DNA from: Burkholderiales bacterium
Lineage (GTDB): Bacteria > Pseudomonadota > Gammaproteobacteria > Burkholderiales > Burkholderiaceae_C
Reading direction: 5' to 3'
DNA: 64,000 nucleotides
NCBI GenBank assembly: GCA_016703325.1
Contig: JADJCH010000033.1
Coordinates: forward strand, 1-64,000
The translations under genes and the position numbers were made by a program. Positions 20,013 through 29,375 of the stretch are shown here, in pieces. How positions within the stretch are numbered: the first letter of the stretch is position 1; every line of letters starts with the position of its first letter. The notes below the pieces were generated by a model, which was not told the origin of the DNA, did not search any database, and saw nothing but the letters and a program-made list of their open reading frames with translations.

Positions 20013-20339
20013 ATGCGTTTTCTGACTTGGCTCTTCCGGGCCGCCGTCTTCTTCGTGTTGTTCGCCTTTGCGCTGAACAACCAGCACGAGGCCCAGTTGC
20101 ACTGGTTTTTCGGCTGGGTCACCCGCACCCCGATGGTGTTCGTGGTGCTGGGTGCCTTCGCCAGTGGCTGTGTGGTCGGCGCCTTGGCGATGTTGCCCTC
20201 CTGGTGGCGTCTGCGCCGCCAGGCCCGCGAGAACGCCGAATCGCCGGCCGCTGCGGCGGTAGAAGAATCCGCCCCCGTCACCCGACCGGTGCCCCTGCCC
20301 GACATCGACCTCAACGCCGCGCGACGCGATGGAATTTGA
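20013..20339 (+). CDS. lapA: LapA-family inner-membrane protein
   Basis: About 108 residues with two membrane segments (RAAVFFVLFAFALNN near the start, and MVFVVLGAFASGCVVGALAM), then a charged cytoplasmic tail with LRRQARENAE. This is the DUF1049/LapA fold. It works with LapB in controlling LPS synthesis through turnover of LpxC. A GTG one codon upstream is an alternative start. The 3' end overlaps lapB by 11 bp. Confidence 0.85.
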   Translation: MRFLTWLFRAAVFFVLFAFALNNQHEAQLHWFFGWVTRTPMVFVVLGAFASGCVVGALAMLPSWWRLRRQARENAESPAAAAVEESAPVTRPVPLPDIDLNAARRDGI

Positions 20340-21477
20340 CCTGCAGTGGCTGCTGCTGGGGCTGCCGGTGGCCTTTGCGCTGGGATGGCTGGCCTCCCGA
20401 CTCGATTTGCGACAGTGGAAGCGGGAAGCCGAGTCCTCTCCGCGCGCCTACTTCAAGGGCCTGAACCTGCTGCTCAACGAACAGCAGGACAAGGCCATCG
20501 ACGCCTTCATCGAAGCGGTCCAGCACGACCCCGGCAGCTCCGACCTGCACTTCGCGCTCGGCAACCTGTTCCGCCGCCGCGGTGAGTACGAACGCGCCGT
20601 GCGGGTGCACCAGCACCTGCTGCAGCGCGGCGACCTGCCCCAGGCCGACCGCGAGCGTGCGCAGCACGCCCTGGCGCAGGACTACATGAAGGCCGGCCTG
20701 TTCGACCGCGCCGAGGCCGCCTTCCAGTCCCTGCAGGGCACCCCCTTCGAGACCGAATCCCGCCTGGCCCTGCTCGGCCTGCACGAGCGCTCACGCGACT
20801 GGCCCGCCGCCGTGCAGGTGGCCACCCTGCTGGAGCAGTCCGGCACGGGCTCCTTTGCCGGGCGCATCAGCCACTACTGGTGCGAACAGGCCCAGCAGGC
20901 CCTCGACCGTGGCGACGAGACCCTGGCCCACCAGGCCCTCGAGCGGGCCCAGAAGGCCTCTCCACACGCTGCGCGCCCCCTGCTGATGCAGGCCCAGCGC
21001 CTGCTCAACCGGGGTGCAGCCGGTGAGGCGCTGGACCTCTGCGCCCGCCTGCAGCACCAGAACCCGGAAGCCTTCGTGCTGGGCGCGGGCCTGCTGGTGG
21101 ATGCAGCGCAGGCCTGCGGCCGCCTCGACAACGCGCGCAGCCTGCTGCAGCACACGCTGAACCTGCACCCCAGCCTGGACCTGCTGCGTGCCCTGGCGCG
21201 GCTGGACGGCCGGGCCCTGGGTGATGACCCTGCCTTGCTGAACCTGATGGCCACCCAGCCAAGCCTGTCGGCCGCGCAGGAGCTGCTGGCCCTGCCGGGC
21301 GGCCCGCGCGACGATGCCGCACTGGCACTGGTGCGAGAGGCGGTGGCCCGGGGCGCACGGCCGCTGCAGCGCTGGCGCTGCGCCGCCTGCGGCTTCGAGG
21401 CTCAGCGCTACTTCTGGCAGTGCCCCGGCTGCCTGAGCTGGGACAGCTACCCGGCGCATCGCGTGGAGGAACAATGA
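20329..21477 (+). CDS. lapB: lipopolysaccharide assembly protein LapB (TPR, rubredoxin-like)
   Basis: A 382-residue protein: an N-terminal membrane anchor (LQWLLLGLPVAFALGWLASR), then TPR repeats through about residue 340 starting at YFKGLNLLLNEQQDKAIDAF. The C-terminal rubredoxin-like zinc domain has two Cys pairs (CAAC and CPGC). This is the LapB/YciM architecture, which recruits FtsH to degrade LpxC and so limits LPS synthesis. The stop overlaps the next gene's ATG, linking it to the first glycosyltransferase-like gene of the polysaccharide cluster. Confidence 0.93.
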   Translation: MEFDLQWLLLGLPVAFALGWLASRLDLRQWKREAESSPRAYFKGLNLLLNEQQDKAIDAFIEAVQHDPGSSDLHFALGNLFRRRGEYERAVRVHQHLLQRGDLPQADRERAQHALAQDYMKAGLFDRAEAAFQSLQGTPFETESRLALLGLHERSRDWPAAVQVATLLEQSGTGSFAGRISHYWCEQAQQALDRGDETLAHQALERAQKASPHAARPLLMQAQRLLNRGAAGEALDLCARLQHQNPEAFVLGAGLLVDAAQACGRLDNARSLLQHTLNLHPSLDLLRALARLDGRALGDDPALLNLMATQPSLSAAQELLALPGGPRDDAALALVREAVARGARPLQRWRCAACGFEAQRYFWQCPGCLSWDSYPAHRVEEQ

Positions 21478-22211
21478 ACGCGTCGGATCCGCGCATCATC
21501 CTGTGCATGAAATGGGGCAGCAAGTACGGCCCCGAGTACGTCAATCGCCTCTACGCGATGGTGGAGCGCCATCTGCGCGGACCCTTTCGCTTCGTCTGCC
21601 TGACCGACCGCAGCGAGGGCATCCGGTCGGAGGTGACCTGCCTGCCGATCCCCGCGCTCGACCTGCCCGCCGGCCTGCCCGAGCGGGGCTGGACCAAACT
21701 CACCACCTTCAGCGCCGATCTGCACGGCCTGCGCGGCACGGCCCTGTTCCTCGACCTGGATGTGGTGATCGTCGATGACATCACCCCCTTCTTCGAGCAG
21801 CCGGGTGAGTTCCTGATCATCCACGACTGGAAGCGGCCCTGGAGGGTAACCGGCAACTCCTCCGTCTACCGCTTTCAGCTGGGCGCCCACGCCGACCTGC
21901 TGGAGTGGTTCCGCGGCCACTTCGAGGAGGTCCGGCAGGTGCATCGCAACGAGCAGGCCTACCTCTCGGACTACCTGCACAAGCAGGGCCGGTTGACCTA
22001 CTGGCCCGACCAGTGGTGCGCGAGCTGGAAGTACCACTGCATCCCGCGTTTCCCCCGCAACTACTGGCGTGACCCTGCCATCCCGCAGGGCGCGCGCATC
22101 CTGATCTTCCACGGCGTGATGAACCCGCCCGACGCCCTGGAAGGCCGGCGCAACGGCAACTGGCGCTACGCGCGGCCGGCACGCTGGATCGCCGAGCACT
22201 GGCGGGTCTGA
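21474..22211 (+). CDS. DxD glycosyltransferase-like protein, paralogue 1
   Basis: A 245-residue soluble protein. It opens with ILCMKWGSKYGPEYVNRLYA, continues with FRFVCLTDRSEGI, and has the nucleotide-sugar/metal motif LFLDLDVVIVDD near residue 100. These are features of a small GT-A glycosyltransferase. Two related genes at 27456 and 28285 share the same motif order. Its ATG overlaps the lapB stop, so it is co-transcribed with LPS-control genes. Substrate is unknown. Confidence 0.75.
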   Translation: MNASDPRIILCMKWGSKYGPEYVNRLYAMVERHLRGPFRFVCLTDRSEGIRSEVTCLPIPALDLPAGLPERGWTKLTTFSADLHGLRGTALFLDLDVVIVDDITPFFEQPGEFLIIHDWKRPWRVTGNSSVYRFQLGAHADLLEWFRGHFEEVRQVHRNEQAYLSDYLHKQGRLTYWPDQWCASWKYHCIPRFPRNYWRDPAIPQGARILIFHGVMNPPDALEGRRNGNWRYARPARWIAEHWRV

Positions 22212-22224
22212 AACACCGGAGGCG

Positions 22225-23127
22225 TCAGCGGCCGAAGTAGCCTTCGCACTTGTCGACGAAGCGCTGCACGCTGGCATTGGCCTCCTGCTCCTGCTGCTTC
22301 AGGTGGGGCAGCAGCAGCGCAGCGGTGCGGCGCGCCTCTTCCAGGCCGCTCCAGCCCAACGCCACGCCATATCGGTCCCGTGGGTCCGGATACCAGCTCT
22401 CCGGCGTCATGCCTTCCTCGGGCAATACGATCGAGTCACAGCCACACAGGGCGGCGAACTGCGAGTACATCGTGTAGGGATCGTAGGAGATGCAGGTCTT
22501 GACCCGATTGAACACGGCTGCGGCCTCTTGGTGGCTCATGCCATCGATCAGGATCGAATTCGCTGCATCGTGCTGCATCACCCTGCCCGCCCCCTTGCGC
22601 AGGATGTGACAAGTCCCGCTGCGTTCACCGGAATGGGTCTGTCGGTACACGTCATCACGGACGAAGACCGTCCGCAGGAGGTTGTCGGATTCGGGATTCA
22701 GCGCCGGATCGTTGAAAGCATGTTGGAAGAAGAAGTACCTGTCGTTCCTGCCGTAATTGACCCGGCCGGTGTGGAAACCCGGTTTGTGCAGCAGCCAACG
22801 CACCACGTGACGGGCGCGCAGAGGGTTGCCATCGATCTTCTCGGGATACACCACGATGGCGCCGTCGAGGTCGGCAGGGGTTGCAATCGGGGTAGTGAAA
22901 CCTGCAAAGGTGTTGTAGAAGCCATGCTTGCGGTACCAGCGCCGCTGCATGCGCCATCGATGCCAGGAGTGCAGCGGACGCCAGGGATTGAACAGCGCGT
23001 GTCGCGACGGCCACAACAGGGCACGCTGCCCGCTGCGATTGAGCAGATCGCACAGCCGGTGCAACACCAGCACGCCCCCACTGTTTTCGTCGAAGCTGGG
23101 GGCAAAGATGATGAAGGTGCGAGACAT
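22225..23127 (-). CDS. glycosyltransferase-like protein, family uncertain
   Basis: About 300 residues from the ATG at 23127 (MSRTFIIFAPSFDENSGGVL). A GT-B-like layout is suggested by the N-terminal GGVLVLHRLCDLLN helix after a glycine loop. The C-terminal region has a donor-site-like CGCDSIVLPEEGMTPESWYP and an acidic end. It is encoded next to a broken sugar acyltransferase and a sugar aminotransferase, so a role in a surface glycan is likely. The open frame upstream of 23127 belongs to the decayed acyltransferase, not to this protein. Confidence 0.6.
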   Translation of the reverse strand: MSRTFIIFAPSFDENSGGVLVLHRLCDLLNRSGQRALLWPSRHALFNPWRPLHSWHRWRMQRRWYRKHGFYNTFAGFTTPIATPADLDGAIVVYPEKIDGNPLRARHVVRWLLHKPGFHTGRVNYGRNDRYFFFQHAFNDPALNPESDNLLRTVFVRDDVYRQTHSGERSGTCHILRKGAGRVMQHDAANSILIDGMSHQEAAAVFNRVKTCISYDPYTMYSQFAALCGCDSIVLPEEGMTPESWYPDPRDRYGVALGWSGLEEARRTAALLLPHLKQQEQEANASVQRFVDKCEGYFGR

Positions 23128-23150
23128 GGTTCGGCGCAATGTGGATGCGG

Positions 23151-23812
23151 TCAGGCCCCGCGGATCGGGCGGGCCGGGTTGCCCACCACGGTGGCACCCG
23201 GCGGCACGTCGTTCAGCACCACCGCCCCCATGCCCGATGACGGCGCCGCGGCCGATCACCAAGGGCCGTTCGGCACTGCCTTGGCGGATCAACGCACCGC
23301 TACCGACATAGGCGTGGTCCTCGATGAGGATATTGCCGTTGCAGCGCACGCCCGGACCGAAGGTGACGTAGTCGCCGATGCGGCAGTCGTGCTCCACCTG
23401 CGAATAGATGTTGCCGTGGAAGAAGCGACCGATCGTGGCGTTCGCCCCACGAGGTGTGGGCGCAGAGCAGCCCTTCGCCGATTTCATTGCCGCGTCACCA
23501 TCCAGGCTGAATCGACAGGGTTCACCCTGCAGGTTGCCAGGGCTCGCGCCACCGAACGCCCAGCAGTCGCTCGGCAATGCGCTCCGGCCGCGGAGTCCAG
23601 ATGGCAAAACGTCTTCAGACAGGGCAAGCCAGACGGTGCTGGCGCGCCGCCGCCTCGAACTCGCTGGAGGAGATCACCCGGTGTCCGTTGATCCGCTCGC
23701 CCAACGGGCCGTACTCGACCACAAACACCGCCTCGGCCGAAGCTCCCGGTCGCATGCGCTGCGCCACCAATCGCAAGGCGGAAGGTTTCGATTCTTTCGC
23801 GGCAGTGTGCAC
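23151..23812 (-). pseudogene. frameshifted sugar O-acyltransferase (PglD/NeuD type, left-handed beta-helix)
   Basis: Pieces of one protein lie in different frames. The PglD-type N-terminal part begins at 23812 (MHTAAKESKPSALRLVAQRM, then VVEYGPLGERINGHRV). ERIAERLLGV appears in another frame, then EIGEGLLCAH. The hexapeptide-repeat part (NATIGRFFHGNIYSQVEHDC, then CNGNILIEDHAYVGSGALI) breaks near 23240, where one extra G separates VIGRGAVIG from MGAVVLNDVPPGATVVGNPA. The natural stop is then TGA at 23153-23151. At least three indels are needed to join the pieces. It is either a true pseudogene or a cluster of sequencing errors. Confidence 0.75.
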
Positions 23813-23853
23813 GGCGGCGTCTCCTGCAGGTTAGAGATGCGTTCGACCGTGCT

Positions 23854-24972
23854 TCAACGACGTGAAGCACGGATCGCGTCGATGACCCGCTGCTGCTGTT
23901 CTTCGCTCAACGCAGGGTAGATCGGCAGACAAAGGATCTCCGAAGCCACACGCCGCGCCACCGGCAGGTTCGTCGGCTGTGCGGAGGGCAGGCCGCGGTA
24001 CATCGGCATGTCGCTGATCAGCGGGTAGAAGTAGCGCCGGCTGAAGATCTGCTGCTCGCGCAGGCGCTGGTAGAGCCCGTCCCGGCTCAGGCCATACCCT
24101 GGCTGAACCCGGATCGGCATGTAGGAGTGGTTCGGCGTCGTGTCCGCCGGCTCGGGCATCAACGCGATGCCTTCGACATCGGCAAGGGCCTCGCGGTACC
24201 GGGTGGCGATGGCCGTGCGCCGGGCGATCGCCGCATCCACCTCGCGCAACTGCAGCAGTCCGAAGGCCGCCTGCACCTCGTTGAGCTTGCCGTTGATGCC
24301 TGGCGCCATCACTGTCACTTCGTCGGCGAAGCCGAAATTCTTCAGGAAGTCGATGCGCTGCTTGGTCTTGGCGTCCGGGCAGACGATGGCCCCACCCTCG
24401 ATGGTGTTGTAGACCTTGGTGGCGTGAAAACTCAGCACCGACAGGTCACCGCTGTTGAGCAGGCTGCTGCCCTGGTGGCGCACACCAAAGGCATGGGCAG
24501 CGTCGTAGATCACCTTCAGGCCGTAGGTGTCGGCAATGCGCTGGATGGCCCGCACGTCGCAGGGATGGCCATAGCAGTGCACCGGCATGATCGCGGTGGT
24601 CTTGGGCGTGATGGCCGCCTCGATGCGCTCGGGGTCGAGGTTGCAGGTGTGTGGATCAATGTCGGCGAACACCGGCTCCAGGCCATTCCACAGCAGCGAG
24701 TGAGCGGTGGCGACGAAGGAATACGGCGTGGTGATCACTTCGCCCTGGATGCGCAGGGTCTGCAGCGCCGTCACCAGGGCGATGGTGCCGTTGGTCAGCA
24801 GCGCCAGATGTTTCACCCCCAGGTGCTCGGCCAGCGCCTGTTCCAGCTGCTGGTGGAAGGGCCCGCCGTTGGTCAGGATCTTGCGATCCCAGATCACCTT
24901 CAGCAACTCGACGAAGTCTTCGAGGGGGGGCAGCTGGGGCTGCGTAACGTAGAGGTTCGGGTCGCTGCTCAT
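23854..24972 (-). CDS. DegT/DnrJ/EryC1/StrS-family sugar aminotransferase
   Basis: 372 residues from ATG at 24972; the open frame upstream to 25206 is not part of the fold. The PLP fold is clear: ALLTNGTIALVTALQTL binds phosphate, VIYDAAHAFG supplies the Asp, and the Schiff-base Lys is in SFHATKVYNTIEGG. These enzymes transaminate keto-sugars such as dTDP-4-keto-6-deoxyhexoses for O-antigen or capsule. An acyltransferase for the resulting amine would be the broken neighbour at 23151-23812. Confidence 0.9.
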   Translation of the reverse strand: MSSDPNLYVTQPQLPPLEDFVELLKVIWDRKILTNGGPFHQQLEQALAEHLGVKHLALLTNGTIALVTALQTLRIQGEVITTPYSFVATAHSLLWNGLEPVFADIDPHTCNLDPERIEAAITPKTTAIMPVHCYGHPCDVRAIQRIADTYGLKVIYDAAHAFGVRHQGSSLLNSGDLSVLSFHATKVYNTIEGGAIVCPDAKTKQRIDFLKNFGFADEVTVMAPGINGKLNEVQAAFGLLQLREVDAAIARRTAIATRYREALADVEGIALMPEPADTTPNHSYMPIRVQPGYGLSRDGLYQRLREQQIFSRRYFYPLISDMPMYRGLPSAQPTNLPVARRVASEILCLPIYPALSEEQQQRVIDAIRASRR

Positions 24973-25235
24973 GACGGATTGCGGTTTCGTGGGGACCGGC
25001 GGAAAGCCCCTTTGCGGTTCAGGCAGCTGCCCTGCACGCCGGGCCAGGAGGATCCGATACAGCATCCGATCAAGCCCGCAGGCCCCAATGAAGGGCTGCA
25101 CCCGCCAACCAGCGTTGCCGGTGCTTGACGGATTTTTGCGCACCTGGCCGATGTTTTCGATCTGAGCGCAACAAAAAGCCAAGGACACCATCGCCTGCGG
25201 GCGCAATCGCCATGCGCAGGATGCAAGGCGAGTGC

Positions 25236-26270
25236 TCAGGCTGCGGGCGCCCCCGCGGCTGCAGCGACCTGCTCAATCAACCCTGCAGCTCGGGGCAGCA
25301 CCGCCCGCAAGTCGTACCCGGCCTGCACGCGTTCGCGCCCTGACCGGCCCATGCGCTCCCTCAGGCCGCGGTCCACCAGCAGGTCATCCAGCGCATTCAG
25401 CCAGTCCTCAGGATGCGCCGCCAGCATGCCGGTGACACCCTCGCTGACCACGTCGGTGTTGACTCCCACCGGTGACGCCACGCAAGGCAGAGATGCGGCC
25501 ATGTACTGGAGCAGCTTGAAGGCACACTTGCCTCGGGTGAATTCATCGTCGTTCAACGGCATCAACCCGACATCCGCATCCGGCAGGACCAGGGTCTCGA
25601 TCCCAGGCTGCCAGGTTACCTTGTCCATTGCCACATCCCCCCACTCCGGAAACCGGGAGGAAACGATGCGCAGACGAAAGTGGGCATGGCGGCGCGTCAA
25701 TGCAGCGAAGACCGGACGCAGGGGCTCCAGGTACTGCAGGTTGCCCGGCAGACCGATCCAGACGACCACCCCACCACCCCGGCGTGAGAAATCGGCGGGT
25801 GCAAACGCACCGACATCCACCGCGGTCGGCACGATTTGTACCCGCCCCCCCGCCTGCTCGGCGCGGGCAGCGAGATAAGGGCTGCCGGCCAGCGTCAATC
25901 GGCTGTTCCTGCACATGCCCTCAAACGCTCGGAGTCGACTCGCGGAAGGCACTGGAGCCGACTCCACGCTCAGTGGCTGGCTGAGCCAGGTGACGTCATC
26001 GATGTCGAACACCGTCCTCGAGTTGCATGCAGCCAACCAACGCGATTCCAGCGGATGCAATCTCAGCTTGTGCAGCAGCAGCACATCGGCATCACGCAGA
26101 GCTGCGCGCAGGCGCCAGATCCGCAGCCCATACTCACGCTGCCGAATGGTTTCGACGCGCACCTGCCAACCACGTACCCTGAGCTCGTCCAGCAGGGGAG
26201 CGATGCGATAGCGGAACGACGGCTTCTCGACGTCGTAGGTCAGGACCAGCAGTTCAGGCATGCCGCTCAC
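25236..26270 (-). CDS. group-1-like glycosyltransferase
   Basis: A 344-residue GT-B protein. The N-terminal half includes LLVLTYDVEKPSFRYRIAPL and VFDIDDVTWL. The C-terminal Rossmann half has VVVWIGLPGNLQYLEPLRPV and FKLLQYMAASLPCVASPVGV, the donor-binding helix of family-4 enzymes. The stop region of the next upstream gene overlaps its start by 17 bp, so the two are coupled. Acceptor and sugar are unknown. Confidence 0.8.
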   Translation of the reverse strand: MSGMPELLVLTYDVEKPSFRYRIAPLLDELRVRGWQVRVETIRQREYGLRIWRLRAALRDADVLLLHKLRLHPLESRWLAACNSRTVFDIDDVTWLSQPLSVESAPVPSASRLRAFEGMCRNSRLTLAGSPYLAARAEQAGGRVQIVPTAVDVGAFAPADFSRRGGGVVVWIGLPGNLQYLEPLRPVFAALTRRHAHFRLRIVSSRFPEWGDVAMDKVTWQPGIETLVLPDADVGLMPLNDDEFTRGKCAFKLLQYMAASLPCVASPVGVNTDVVSEGVTGMLAAHPEDWLNALDDLLVDRGLRERMGRSGRERVQAGYDLRAVLPRAAGLIEQVAAAAGAPAA

Positions 26271-27423
26271 CCCGGTGCACCTTCTCGGCCTTCAGAATCA
26301 CTGCCTCCATCGCCCGCTGCAGCACCCGCGTGTCGAGGCGCGCCAACGCAAGCTCCCGAGCACGCAGCGCCATCGCATCGGCAAGCTGCGGATCTTCAAA
26401 GACCTTCATCAGGGCCTGAGCGTACGCCTGATCCTCATGCTCTTCGACCAACCAACCGTTCTCACCGTCTCGCACGATCTCCGGAATCCCGGCGTGTCGG
26501 GTGGACACCACCACCGAGCCTGCAGCCATGGCCTCCTGTATCGAAGAGGGCAGCCCTTCCGTCTCTCCACCCGGAGCCGTGACGGAGTGCTGCAGGAAGA
26601 CCCGGGCTCGCGACAGCAACTCCGCAATCGCCGCATGCCCCTGGACCCCCAGAAAATCCACCCGCGACTCCACGCCCAACTCCCTGGCCAGCACACGGCA
26701 GGGCTCCAGCAGCGGACCGTCGCCCACCATCTGGAGCCGCAGCTGTGGCCACCTATGTGCGGCAGCTGCAAAGGCCCGAACATTCGCCTGGGGGCGCTTC
26801 TTGTCGATGAACCGCCCCACCGAAACGATCAGTCCAGCGTCCTTCACGCCGGGTCGGAACAGCTCCGGGTTCGTTCCACTGGGCAGGACATGGGTGTTGG
26901 GATGCACCACACCGACGCGCCGCAGGTTTTCGACGAGGAAAGCCGACACGGCAAAGACGCCATCGACCTGCTGCATCAACCGCTGATAGGCCTGGACAGA
27001 ACCCGCTGATCGCAAACGACTGGAAGCGTCGTAACCACGGAAATAGACAAACACGGGGAGCCCCGCGGCAACGGCCACCGGTGCGATCCAGCAGCCCAGA
27101 GGGCCGAACTCCGCCAGCACAGCCGTGACGCCATGCTGTTGCCAGAAGTGCAGAATCCTCTTGCGCTCATGGCCCGCTGGCACGCCCCAATAGCGATGCC
27201 GCACAAAAGCCGACAGTTGCTGCGGCCATGCGCAAAGCAACGAAGCGGGACCTCCACGGACCTCGTCCGCTACGAGAAGCGGCTGCTCAAACGCCGGCCT
27301 GGCGCCTGACCGCCGCGCGACAACCACCGTGTTCCCGCCAAAACTCTCCCGCACATGGCGTTCGATGAAGCGCTCAGAGGCCGCTCCGACCTTGTGCATG
27401 ACCACAGCCAGTGTGCTGCTCAT
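26254..27423 (-). CDS. family-4 glycosyltransferase
   Basis: The start at 27423 (MSSTLAVVMHKVGAASERFI) is preferred because AGGA lies about 8 bp upstream; an in-frame ATG at 27459 would add 12 residues. The C-terminal domain has LIVSVGRFIDKKRPQANVRA, LQMVGDGPLLEP and the EX7E-like segment GGETEGLPSSIQEAMAAGSV. These are diagnostic of retaining GT4 enzymes. It overlaps the following glycosyltransferase gene by 17 bp. Confidence 0.88.
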   Translation of the reverse strand: MSSTLAVVMHKVGAASERFIERHVRESFGGNTVVVARRSGARPAFEQPLLVADEVRGGPASLLCAWPQQLSAFVRHRYWGVPAGHERKRILHFWQQHGVTAVLAEFGPLGCWIAPVAVAAGLPVFVYFRGYDASSRLRSAGSVQAYQRLMQQVDGVFAVSAFLVENLRRVGVVHPNTHVLPSGTNPELFRPGVKDAGLIVSVGRFIDKKRPQANVRAFAAAAHRWPQLRLQMVGDGPLLEPCRVLARELGVESRVDFLGVQGHAAIAELLSRARVFLQHSVTAPGGETEGLPSSIQEAMAAGSVVVSTRHAGIPEIVRDGENGWLVEEHEDQAYAQALMKVFEDPQLADAMALRARELALARLDTRVLQRAMEAVILKAEKVHRGERHA

Positions 27424-27455
27424 CCTGACGTCCTCGGAAATATGCAGGTCATGCG

Positions 27456-28280
27456 TCATTCACGCCAGGAATCGGTGATCCACGGCACCGGACAGACAAA
27501 CCGCTGCAGGTGGCGCCAGCGGCTGCGGTCCACCCGCTGATCGCTGAAGGTGGCCCGTAGGTGCTGCCACAGCGTCGGGTGCGGCGGGGCGCCCTTGTTC
27601 CAGCGGCCCAGAACCACATCGTCGGGGTTCGGGCCGCCCGGGAAGGTGACGATGCGCGAGCCGGCCGGCAGCCTGGCCGGCACGAAGTAGCGCAGCGGCA
27701 CCGGCGGCAGGCAGTGCAGGCGGAAATGCCGCGTCCAGGCCTCCGGCCAGAAGTGGATGCCCCCGGTGACCGAGGCGGTCACATAGTGCTGCTCGAACTG
27801 GTACTTGTCGGCGATGCCCTGCGGGTCCGCACGGAAGTTGTCCAGCAGGTGGGCGTTGCCCCCGACCGGGAAGCGGAACACCGAGGTCTGCCCCAGCCGC
27901 TGCATCGGCCGGGCCCAGTTGCGGGCCACATAGACGTCCTGGGGGCTGCCGATGGTGAAGTAGTCCTCCAGCGGCCCGACGATCACCGAATCCAGGTCGA
28001 TGAACAGCGCCGTGCCGGGCTGCAACCCGGGCACCTCGCGCCCCCACAGCACCTGCTTGCGCCACTTGCCGCGGGTGCGCTGCGGGTGCGGCACGCCCAG
28101 CTCCGGCAAGGGGAAGCACTCCACCTCCGGGCGAATGCCTTGGGCATCGTCGGTCAGACAGACCACACGGAAGGGCGCGGCCAGGTGGCGCGACACCATG
28201 CCGTAGAGCCGGTTGACGTACTCCGGGCCGTAGAGCTGGCCCCACTTCACGCAGACGACCTGCCGGATGGCTTCGCTCAT
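27456..28280 (-). CDS. DxD glycosyltransferase-like protein, paralogue 2
   Basis: 274 residues from ATG 28280, with GGGGAGG upstream. It has the same order of motifs as the gene at 21474: VVCVKWGQLYGPEYVNRLYG, FRVVCLTDDAQGI, and LFIDLDSVIVGPLEDYF. The C-terminal part (IHFWPEAWTRHFRLHC) also matches. It lies 4 bp from paralogue 3 on the same strand. Confidence 0.75.
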   Translation of the reverse strand: MSEAIRQVVCVKWGQLYGPEYVNRLYGMVSRHLAAPFRVVCLTDDAQGIRPEVECFPLPELGVPHPQRTRGKWRKQVLWGREVPGLQPGTALFIDLDSVIVGPLEDYFTIGSPQDVYVARNWARPMQRLGQTSVFRFPVGGNAHLLDNFRADPQGIADKYQFEQHYVTASVTGGIHFWPEAWTRHFRLHCLPPVPLRYFVPARLPAGSRIVTFPGGPNPDDVVLGRWNKGAPPHPTLWQHLRATFSDQRVDRSRWRHLQRFVCPVPWITDSWRE

Positions 28281-28284
28281 CGCC

Positions 28285-29061
28285 TCAACCTCCCCAGGCC
28301 TGGCGCAGCCAGTCAATGTTGCCGATGCGCCGGTACCACTTCTGGCCCTGCCCGGCCAGCACGTCGGACATCTTGGGTGTGCCGGCGAACACCACGATGT
28401 GCGCGCCCGCCGGGACCACCGGGTCGCGCAGGTAGCTCTTCACGTGGCGGGGCACGCAGTCGTTCTTGAAACTCACGCACCAGCCCCGTGGCCAGTACGC
28501 CAGGTCCCCATGGGCGGCCAGCTGGGCGCTCTGGAACTGCTGGGAGATCTCGTAGCGCTGCGCGGCCCCCTTCGGGTCGGCCACATAGGCGTCCAGGATG
28601 TAGCGGTGGGCGCCGATCTCGAAGCGGAACACCGAGGAGTTGCCCACGCTGTGCAGGAAGCGGTCACGCTCCGGGTCGATGCGGCGCAGCGGCTTGTGGC
28701 GAAACAGATCATCGTCCCGGATGATCAGGAAACGCCCCGGCGCGCTGAAGAAGGGCTCCAGGTCGTCCACTACCACCAGATCCAGGTCCAGGAACAGCGC
28801 CGTGCCCTGCAGGTCGGCCAGCTGCTCGCGGAACACCGCCAGCTTGCGCCAGCGCAGGTCCTTCTGGCCGGCGGGCAGCCCCAGGTCCGGCAGCGGTCGC
28901 ACCTCGACGTCCGCGTCCAGTCCCTGTGCATCGTCGGTGAAGCAGACGAAGCGGTGCGGCCGCTTCAGGTGCCGGGCCACGCCTCGGCGCAGGTGATTGA
29001 CGTATTCGGGCCCGTACATCGAGCCCCACTTCATGCAGATGACGTTGACGCGAGGGTCCAT
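28285..29061 (-). CDS. DxD glycosyltransferase-like protein, paralogue 3
   Basis: 258 residues from ATG 29061 (MDPRVNVICMKWGSMYGPEY). The motif LFLDLDLVVVDDLEPFFSAP is at about residue 100, and AYWPRGWCVSFKNDCVPRHV matches the other two paralogues. It has an extra DDDLFRHKPLRRIDPERDRF insertion relative to paralogue 1. It is the first gene of the minus-strand polysaccharide run; the open frame upstream of 29061 is not plausible coding sequence. Confidence 0.75.
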   Translation of the reverse strand: MDPRVNVICMKWGSMYGPEYVNHLRRGVARHLKRPHRFVCFTDDAQGLDADVEVRPLPDLGLPAGQKDLRWRKLAVFREQLADLQGTALFLDLDLVVVDDLEPFFSAPGRFLIIRDDDLFRHKPLRRIDPERDRFLHSVGNSSVFRFEIGAHRYILDAYVADPKGAAQRYEISQQFQSAQLAAHGDLAYWPRGWCVSFKNDCVPRHVKSYLRDPVVPAGAHIVVFAGTPKMSDVLAGQGQKWYRRIGNIDWLRQAWGG

Positions 29062-29375
29062 GGGCAGGCGAAATCCGTATGACTCCAGGTCGGCGCGGCA
29101 CTCGAACCGCCGAGCCGCTGGCCCTGGCGGCGGCCCCGCCAAGGCACCCGGGGAAACCTCGGAGCATAACAATCCCGCGAAAGGTTTCACGCCACAACCA
29201 CACTGTTGCCGCCGAACCTGCTCCCCCCCAAGGGGGTCCCACCTCCCCCCAAAGAACCCACTTCGGGGCGATGGGAGGCAGCGCCTGTCGCACCTATCGT
29301 GTATGGGCGGGGTCAACAGCGCCGGACTCCGCAGACACAGCGACCTCCCGGCGCAACGAAAGGCAGGCAACGATC
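29062..29375. other. intergenic region between divergent genes
   Basis: This 314-bp stretch separates the minus-strand glycosyltransferase run from the plus-strand comEA-like gene, so it should hold two divergent promoters. I see a C-run/G-run block (ctcccccccaagggggtcc near 29220) but no promoter hexamers I would defend. Confidence 0.4.

Noticed and set aside
22225..23607. single 460-codon glycosyltransferase from the longest frame
   Set aside because: The upstream 160 codons are part of the frameshifted acyltransferase; the real protein starts at 23127.
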